A DNA stretch of 64,000 nt, from assembly GCF_029892105.1 (NCBI RefSeq), contig NZ_JARZAJ010000018.1:1-64000 (forward strand), in the 5' to 3' direction. Position numbers and translations under genes: made by a program. Source of the DNA: Kitasatospora sp. GP82. GTDB taxonomy: Bacteria; Actinomycetota; Actinomycetes; Streptomycetales; Streptomycetaceae. The notes under the pieces are model-generated. The model was given only the letters and a program-made list of their open reading frames with translations. It ran no database searches and was not told the origin of the DNA. Shown one piece after another: positions 62,015-64,000 of this stretch; the first letter of the stretch is position 1; each line of letters opens with the position of its first letter.

Positions 62015-62476
62015 ATGGCAATTCGCCGGGCCAAGCAGAAGGCTCAGGTCATCGAGAAGCTCAGCCAGGTAGCGCCACCCGGCGAAACCTTCATCGCATG
62101 TGTGCACGTCGAGACCGGCCCGAGCCCGTGGCTGAATGCGATCTTCGACGAGATCCCGCTGGTCGGGCTCGCCGTGGCGCTGACCCGGAAGTTCTACTTC
62201 CTGACGCTCACCAACACCTCGGTCGTGGTGAACACCGCCAGCCGCTGGACCAACCGTCCGGGCGAGGTCGTCGCCGTGTACCCGCGCAGCGCGTTCCCGG
62301 TGAGCAACGTCAAGCGCGGCACGGTGTGGAGCGTGATGTACCTGCTCTTCCCCGGCCACCAGAACCCGACCCGGCTGAATCTCCACCGCTACTGGCGGGG
62401 CGAGTTCGACCAGCTCTCGGCCGCGTTCCCGGTCGGCGCCGTCCCGGCCCAGCAGGGCGCGGGCGTCCAGGTCTGA
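62015..62476 (+). CDS. Conserved hypothetical protein
   Basis: A 153-residue protein with no recognised domain. The N-terminus is basic (MAIRRAKQKAQVIEKLSQ), and the central stretch PLVGLAVALTRKFYFLTLTNTSVVVN is moderately hydrophobic, perhaps a beta-sheet or weak membrane segment. RWTNRPGEVVAVYPRSAFPVSN resembles the start of PH-like domain proteins, in line with a small PH-type fold. ATG 62015 follows AGGGA at five bases. The gene stands alone; 61748-62014 is its control region, with no other gene seen. Confidence 0.7.
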   Translation: MAIRRAKQKAQVIEKLSQVAPPGETFIACVHVETGPSPWLNAIFDEIPLVGLAVALTRKFYFLTLTNTSVVVNTASRWTNRPGEVVAVYPRSAFPVSNVKRGTVWSVMYLLFPGHQNPTRLNLHRYWRGEFDQLSAAFPVGAVPAQQGAGVQV

Positions 62477-62491
62477 CGGCCGCCGGAAGAT

Positions 62492-62535
62492 GCCGTCGGC
62501 CTTCACGACCTCGTTGGGTCGTGAAGGCCGACGGC
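62492..62535. terminator. Bidirectional terminator between convergent genes
   Basis: Perfect 19-bp arms GCCGTCGGCCTTCACGACC and GGTCGTGAAGGCCGACGGC with a 6-nt loop, lying between the hypothetical gene and the aldehyde dehydrogenase gene. Confidence 0.88.
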
Positions 62536-62565
62536 GGTCCGGCCCCGGGCATCGGCCGGGCGGGT

Positions 62566-64000
62566 CTAGAACGGGAAGCGGCTGCGCCCGTGCTGGATGG
62601 AGATCCACTTCACGGTGGTGAAAGCCTCCACCGTGGCCTCGCCGTTGAGCCGCCCGACACCCGAGCTCTTCTCGCCGCCGAACGGGACGATCGCCTCGTC
62701 GTGGATGGTCCCGTCATTGATGTGGATCATGCCCGTCTCGATCCGCTTGGCCAGCTTCACCCCGCGCTCGACGTCCGCGGTGTGGACCGCCCCGCTGAGC
62801 CCGAACGGCGTGTCGTTGGCGATCCGTACCGCCTCCTCCTCGCCGTCGAAGGGCACCACCAGGACGACCGGGCCGAACAGCTCCCGGCGCAGGATCTCCG
62901 ACTGGTCCGCCACGTCCGTGAGCACCACCGGCTCCATCAGGGTGCCCGCGGTGGAGCCGCGCAGCAGGACGGTCGCCCCCTGGGCGACGGCCTGGTCCAC
63001 CTGGGCGTTGATGGCCTCCGCCTGGGCACTGTTGATCAGCGGGCCGAGCTGGGTCTGCGGATCCTGCGGGTCGCCGACCTTCAGGGTGCGGATCTTGCGC
63101 ACGAACCGCTCGGTGAACTCGTCCGCCACACTGCGGTCGACCAGCACCCGGTTCGCCGCCATGCAGACCTGCCCCTGGTGGGCGAAGCGGCTGAACACGG
63201 CGGCGTCGACGGCGTAGTCCAGATCGGCGTCGTCCAGCACGATCAGGGCGCTGTTGCCGCCCAACTCCAGCACCGTCCGCTTGAAGTGGCCCGCGGCCAC
63301 CTGCGCGACGTGCCGGCCCACGGTGTCCGAGCCGGTGAACGCGATCACCTTGGGCACCGGGTGCTCCAGGAAGGCATCGCCGATCTCCGCGACATCGGTG
63401 AGCAGGACGTTCAGCAGGCCGCCGGGCAGCCCGGCCTCCTCGAAGATCCTGGCGATCAGGGTGCCGCCGGTGACCGGAGCCTCCTGGTGCGGCTTGAGCA
63501 CCACGCCGTTGCCGAGCGCGAGCGCGGGGGCAACCGCCTTGAGCGAGAGGAACAGCGGGAAGTTGAACGGGCTGATCACCCCGACCACGCCCACCGGAAG
63601 CCGGTAGAGCCGGTTCTCCTTGCCGTCCACCGGTGAGGGCAGGATCCGGCCCTCGGCCCGCAGCGACAGCTGCATGCACTCGCGGAGCATGTCCTTGGAG
63701 AGCGAGAGCTCGAACGCGGCCTTGAGCCGGGTGCCGCCGAGCTCGGCGACGATCGCCTCGGTGATCTCCTGCTCGCGGTCCTCGATGATCCGCAGGGCCC
63801 GCTCGAAGACCAGCCGCCTGGTGTACGGGTTCAGCTGCCCCCAGGAGCGCTGCGCGCGCTCGGCCGCCCGGTACGCCTGGTCGACCTCCTTGCCCGTCGC
63901 CACGGTGAAGGAGGCCAGCTTCTCCCCGTTGTAGGGATTGAGGTCGACGATGTCCCATGAACCGCTGCCGGTCTGCCACCGGCCGTCGATGTACTGCCGC
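62566..64000 (-). CDS. NAD(P)-dependent aldehyde dehydrogenase (benzaldehyde/vanillin dehydrogenase-like), 5' end outside window
   Basis: At least 478 residues; the start lies right of the window, and the last complete codon begins at 63999. Upstream of the first internal ATG-like codon, the frame clearly continues with RQYIDGRWQTGSGSWDIVDLNPYNGEKLASF. Cofactor region GVISPFNFPLFLSLKAVAPALALGN and VIAFTGSDTVGRHV, general base Glu in VLELGGNSALIV, catalytic Cys in HQGQVCMAANRV, and C-terminal PFGGEKSSGVGRLNGEATVEAFT. The pattern suits aromatic aldehyde oxidation; other aldehydes are possible. A 19-bp hairpin separates it from the convergent neighbour. Confidence 0.93.
   Translation of the reverse strand, partial: RQYIDGRWQTGSGSWDIVDLNPYNGEKLASFTVATGKEVDQAYRAAERAQRSWGQLNPYTRRLVFERALRIIEDREQEITEAIVAELGGTRLKAAFELSLSKDMLRECMQLSLRAEGRILPSPVDGKENRLYRLPVGVVGVISPFNFPLFLSLKAVAPALALGNGVVLKPHQEAPVTGGTLIARIFEEAGLPGGLLNVLLTDVAEIGDAFLEHPVPKVIAFTGSDTVGRHVAQVAAGHFKRTVLELGGNSALIVLDDADLDYAVDAAVFSRFAHQGQVCMAANRVLVDRSVADEFTERFVRKIRTLKVGDPQDPQTQLGPLINSAQAEAINAQVDQAVAQGATVLLRGSTAGTLMEPVVLTDVADQSEILRRELFGPVVLVVPFDGEEEAVRIANDTPFGLSGAVHTADVERGVKLAKRIETGMIHINDGTIHDEAIVPFGGEKSSGVGRLNGEATVEAFTTVKWISIQHGRSRFPF

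Overview
The window is very GC-rich chromosomal DNA with strong third-position GC bias, frequent GTG starts, GTGA stop/start overlaps and gene neighbourhoods typical of Streptomycetaceae (Streptomyces or Kitasatospora). Supporting features are a treX-treY-treZ operon, a DUF574 methyltransferase, an SAV2148-type HEPN protein, an ANTAR regulator next to pyruvate kinase, an rpsA-methyltransferase pair, and a DmdR/IdeR-type iron box. Nearly all of it looks like core or sub-core chromosome. There is no prophage, integrase, transposase or CRISPR array.

Layout. 1-4.3 kb: end of a sulfate assimilation and alkanesulfonate uptake cluster (cysN tail, an ssuABC-like ABC transporter, sirohydrochlorin chelatase). 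4.3-12.4 kb: small hypothetical, DEAD-box helicase, cold shock protein, MMPL transporter, APH-like kinase, secreted polysaccharide deacetylase. 12.4-16.7 kb: DEDDh exonuclease, then an iron-box-controlled operon of an EfeU-EfeO fusion and EfeB peroxidase. 16.8-24.9 kb: HEPN/DUF5919 protein, then glgX/treX, treY and treZ, which together make trehalose from glycogen. 24.9-27.1 kb: a split transketolase transcribed divergently from soxR, with one palindrome lying inside both promoters. 27.2-33.8 kb: methyltransferase, VOC protein, coaE, phosphodiesterase-like protein, class A PBP, zinc-ribbon protein, MBL-fold hydrolase. 33.8-37 kb: MarR regulator with a large palindromic operator, a tiny secreted peptide missed by length cut-offs, and a second MMPL transporter. 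37.2-46.6 kb: rpsA, methyltransferase, hrpB, polA, PaaI thioesterase, interspersed with dispersed inverted-repeat elements. 46.6-47.6 kb: about 1 kb without a convincing gene. 47.6-54 kb: livKHMGF (all coupled by GTGA overlaps) and pdtaR. 54-56.2 kb: an unusual tRNA gene, a half-length HTH/LAGLIDADG-like gene and pyk. 56.5-57.6 kb: a decayed substrate-binding/VWA locus. 57.7-64 kb: 5'-nucleotidase, GNAT, adenosine-specific kinase, rhomboid-like protein, hypothetical, and an aldehyde dehydrogenase running off the right edge.

The most unusual places are: (i) a tRNA with a CAA (Leu) anticodon on a short-variable-loop class I body, 111 bp upstream of a protein that looks like an HTH/LAGLIDADG family member with its first half-motif domain deleted; (ii) two homologous, MITE-like inverted-repeat elements (40.1 and 46.6 kb) sharing a 30-bp core; (iii) the soxR/transketolase divergent promoter, where a 16-bp perfect palindrome sits between -35 and -10 in both directions; (iv) the EfeUO fusion under an iron box; (v) a 54-residue secreted peptide with two cysteines. 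Functions are assigned by reading motifs only; no database search was possible.
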